NCBI GenBank assembly: GCA_964394585.1
Contig: CAYMYI010000012.1
Coordinates: 1 to 54,870, forward strand
Reading direction: 5' to 3'
From: CAYUJH01 sp964394585
GTDB taxonomy: Bacteria > Bacteroidota > Bacteroidia > Cytophagales > Flammeovirgaceae
DNA: 54,870 nt
The position numbers were made by a program, and so were the translations under genes. The first letter of the stretch is position 1, and each line of letters opens with the position of its first letter. This document shows, in pieces, positions 52,768-54,870 of this stretch. The notes under the pieces were generated by a model. The model had not been told where the DNA came from. It worked only from the letters and a program-made list of their open reading frames with translations, and did no database searches.

Positions 52768-53520
52768 ATGAAAACGAATGCTTTAAAATATGGAATCTTG
52801 TTGTTATTTGGCTGTATTATTCATCCGGTATTGGCTCAAAATACCCCTCAAACCGTAGTGTATCAAGGGTATGTAATGAACAGCGCTACGTTGCAAAAAG
52901 AGGCAGTTGCCACGTTACAAGCTGCTTACGAAGCTGATAAAAAGAATACAGAGGCGCTGTATCAGTTGTTTGAGGCACAATATGTATTGCTCAACTGTAC
53001 GATGGCTACCAAAGATGAAGAGTTGTTTGATGAGTATGTAGACGATGCCGTGAAAAATGGCAAGAAGCTCCTCGATGATGCCACCTATGCGGCTCGTGCC
53101 AATGCCTTACTCTCTGCGATTTATGGCTATAAAATAGCCTATAGCCCTATGAAAGGGATGTTCTTAGGCGGGAGCAGTAGCAGCATGAGCGAAAAAGCGA
53201 TTGAGCTTGCTGCGAACGATCCTGTGGCGTGGTTAAAGTTTGGGAGCAATCGGTACAACACTCCTGAAATGTGGGGTGGGAATAAAGAGGAAGCTCTGCA
53301 AAGTTTTGAAAAAGCCGTAGCCCTCTTCGAAGCTAACCCTGAAACGCTTTCTACGAACTTCCACTACCTCGATGCGCTCGCTTGGTTAGGAATCGCCTAC
53401 CGCAATGCAGGCGAATTGGAAAAAGCCGTAGCAACTTTTGAAAAGGCAATAGCACACGAACCTAATTTCGGATGGGTAAAGCATAGTTTATTACCCAAGG
53501 CTCAAAATGCTCTTAAATAA
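52768..53520 (+). CDS. Secreted TPR protein coupled to a TonB receptor
   Basis: The product has 250 residues. A signal peptide (LKYGILLLFGCIIHPVLAQ, cleavage after about residue 21) leads to helical repeats: a TPR-like pair near the start (AVATLQAAYEADKKNTEALY) and a clear C-terminal TPR (LAWLGIAYRNAGELEKAVAT then FEKAIAHEPN). The middle GMFLGGSSSSMSEKAIELA is Gly/Ser-rich. The start at 52768 follows an A-rich ribosome-binding stretch; the ATG at 52681 lacks a signal peptide. Its stop TAA overlaps the ATG of the TonB receptor by one base. It likely sits in the periplasm and supports that receptor. Confidence 0.82.
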   Translation: MKTNALKYGILLLFGCIIHPVLAQNTPQTVVYQGYVMNSATLQKEAVATLQAAYEADKKNTEALYQLFEAQYVLLNCTMATKDEELFDEYVDDAVKNGKKLLDDATYAARANALLSAIYGYKIAYSPMKGMFLGGSSSSMSEKAIELAANDPVAWLKFGSNRYNTPEMWGGNKEEALQSFEKAVALFEANPETLSTNFHYLDALAWLGIAYRNAGELEKAVATFEKAIAHEPNFGWVKHSLLPKAQNALK

Positions 53521-54870
53521 TGCGTATTACGTGGGTTTTATGGAGTATTATGTTGGTGGGGGTGCCAATGTGGTGTGCTGCCCAAACGGTTACCCTTACC
53601 GGCACCATTACCGATGCACAAACCAGGGAAACATTGCCTGGGGCAACGATTTTTCTGAAAACGGATATTAGCAAAGGTGCTGTGGCAGGCATAGATGGGA
53701 CGTTTTCGCTTACGTTACCCCAAACTCATGCAGAAGCTACGCTAATATGCTCGTATGTGGGCTACTTAGAAAAATTGGTACAGGTGCAACTCTCGGCTGA
53801 CCAAACCCTTGAAATTGCCTTGCAAAACAGAGTTAGCGAAATGGAAGAAGTAGTAGTTACCGCTGAGAAGCTCATTGCCGAAGAGTTTGTAATCGAAGAA
53901 ACTAGCAAATTGGAAATCTATAAAAACCCAATTGCAAAGGCAGATCCGGTGCTTGCCGTTAATGCTATGCCCGCAGCCACTACCACCGACGAAACGGCAA
54001 ATATTAGCTTGCGAGGCAGTTCTCCAGCTGAAACAGGAGTGTTTCTTAACAATGTGCCTATTTACGATGCCGTCCGTTTTGCGCAATTAAATGGCATTGG
54101 TACTTTTAGTATTTTCAATACCGCAATTATTAACCACGTAAAGGTTTTTCCTAGCAACCCCCCTTTGGAGTTTGGCAACACCACTGCCGGGCTGATTTCC
54201 CTACAAACCGATGCATATATTCCCGAAGAGAACCAACACGCGCTTTCGTTGAACTTGGCGAATGTAGGCATGCAATCTTCGTTGCGGTTAGGCAGCAGAG
54301 CATCGTTACTTGCTTTTGCGAATTATCAGCCTTCGCGGCTGCTCAAATGGTTAAATGCCAATGCCTTAGCCGATTTACAGCGGTTCGATGCCTTAGATGC
54401 AGGTGTGCATTTTTTTGGACAACTTACCGAGCACTCTCAGCTCAAAGTTTTCAACTATACACTGCACGAGGGCTATGATTTCTCTGCGAAAACGCCTTCG
54501 GCTGAGGTATTATATCAGCAGCGGCGGACACGTAATTTTACGGTAGCTTCTTGGCGCACTGTATTGCCAAACGGCGAACTTACCCTCAACCACGGCACTA
54601 GCTTCAGCAGGCTCGATTTGGAGGGTAACCTCCTCGATTTTACCAACCACCAGCGCGATTTGTACGGTTCGGTCAACTGGCAGCATCGGTGGGGGAGTGT
54701 GCAGCACAAAATGGGGGTTACCCTCGATCGCCGCCGTACTGAAATTAATGGAGCATTTCCGTTATTCGATTTTGCCTTGCGCGAAGAGCACCCTACGGTG
54801 CAGCAAAACAATGCCGAGACGTTAACAGTAGCCGAGGGGTATTTCTATGCAAAGTGGTTGGCACACGAAC
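53520..54870 (+). CDS. TonB-dependent receptor with carboxypeptidase-regulatory domain, 3' truncated by the window edge
   Basis: The frame starts with the ATG at 53520 and stays open to the last base, so about 450 N-terminal residues are visible. A signal peptide (LWSIMLVGVPMWCAAQ) leads to a CarboxypepD_reg-like domain (VTLTGTITDAQTRETLPGAT, GTFSLTLP, CSYVGYLEKLV). Then comes a plug with VLAVNAMPAATTTDETANIS, LRGSSPAETGVFLNNVPIYD and GLISLQTD, then barrel strands. It belongs to the receptor type that imports or exports nutrients through the outer membrane with TonB energy, without SusD visible here. It is coupled to the TPR gene by a one-base overlap. Confidence 0.88.
   Translation, partial: MRITWVLWSIMLVGVPMWCAAQTVTLTGTITDAQTRETLPGATIFLKTDISKGAVAGIDGTFSLTLPQTHAEATLICSYVGYLEKLVQVQLSADQTLEIALQNRVSEMEEVVVTAEKLIAEEFVIEETSKLEIYKNPIAKADPVLAVNAMPAATTTDETANISLRGSSPAETGVFLNNVPIYDAVRFAQLNGIGTFSIFNTAIINHVKVFPSNPPLEFGNTTAGLISLQTDAYIPEENQHALSLNLANVGMQSSLRLGSRASLLAFANYQPSRLLKWLNANALADLQRFDALDAGVHFFGQLTEHSQLKVFNYTLHEGYDFSAKTPSAEVLYQQRRTRNFTVASWRTVLPNGELTLNHGTSFSRLDLEGNLLDFTNHQRDLYGSVNWQHRWGSVQHKMGVTLDRRRTEINGAFPLFDFALREEHPTVQQNNAETLTVAEGYFYAKWLAHE

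Noticed and set aside
1..54870. tRNA genes, CRISPR arrays and insertion sequences
   Set aside because: No T-loop/acceptor pairing, regularly spaced repeats or transposase motifs were seen; a tRNAscan or repeat search could still find a weak one.

Overview
The window reads as a chromosomal segment of a member of the Bacteroidota, most likely a Cytophagales-type bacterium. The pointers are the gene neighbourhoods (ubiE next to porT; alaS divergent from an M23 peptidase and a small MerR regulator), a type IX secretion component, TonB-dependent receptors with barrel ends in aromatic residues, SpoIIE-type PP2C phosphatases with TPR or GAF input modules, and promoter-like TAnnTTTG elements. The genus cannot be named from the sequence alone. 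I saw no rRNA, tRNA, CRISPR array, insertion sequence, integrase or phage gene. Two runs of ten Ns show that this is a draft scaffold, and each breaks a real gene.

Layout. 1-4.6 kb: the 3' end of a glycosyltransferase gene coupled to a FecE-type ABC ATPase, a small secreted protein, modBC (molybdate uptake, no modA here), and a repressor with an S24 peptidase-like domain. 4.6-7.7 kb: a glyoxalase-fold protein, then an iron-sulfur maturation cluster (sufS, sufE, sufT-like, bacilliredoxin) closed by a strong terminator. 7.8-12.6 kb: ubiE-porT, a SiaB-like kinase, a Nudix hydrolase, a SAM-hydrolase-family protein, phoH. 12.7-21.7 kb: metabolism and envelope (hisC, ppc, a DsbA-like protein, a membrane J-protein, an M16 peptidase, a thioredoxin-fold protein, heptose-phosphate kinase). 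21.7-28.1 kb: a glutamate-receptor-like potassium channel, a large secreted protein of unknown function, and alaS interrupted by a gap. 28.2-34.7 kb: M23 peptidase, MerR, DinB-fold protein, a TPR-SpoIIE phosphatase, and an unrecognised 476-residue cytosolic protein. 34.8-41.3 kb: peptidoglycan amidase, lspA, rluD, tag, an aspartoacylase-type hydrolase, and an NFACT ribosome-quality-control homologue. 41.5-54.9 kb: TonB receptor, orphan phosphate-type binding protein, a HAMP-GAF-GAF-SpoIIE sensor phosphatase broken by the second gap, a degenerate FAD-oxidoreductase-like secreted protein coupled to a GNAT, MATE plus MarR, a NeuD-type acyltransferase, and a secreted TPR protein translationally coupled to a TonB receptor that runs off the end.

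Themes. Signalling stands out: a SiaB-like anti-sigma-type kinase and two SpoIIE phosphatases lie in one window, the parts of a partner-switching phospho-relay, although no SiaC-like substrate is present. The amino-acid-gated channel carries both the eukaryotic iGluR ligand and gate signatures and a potassium filter. Neither of these is wholly new as a family. The least explained genes are the 757-residue secreted protein, the 476-residue cytosolic protein, the degenerate FAD-type protein and the TPR/TonB pair.
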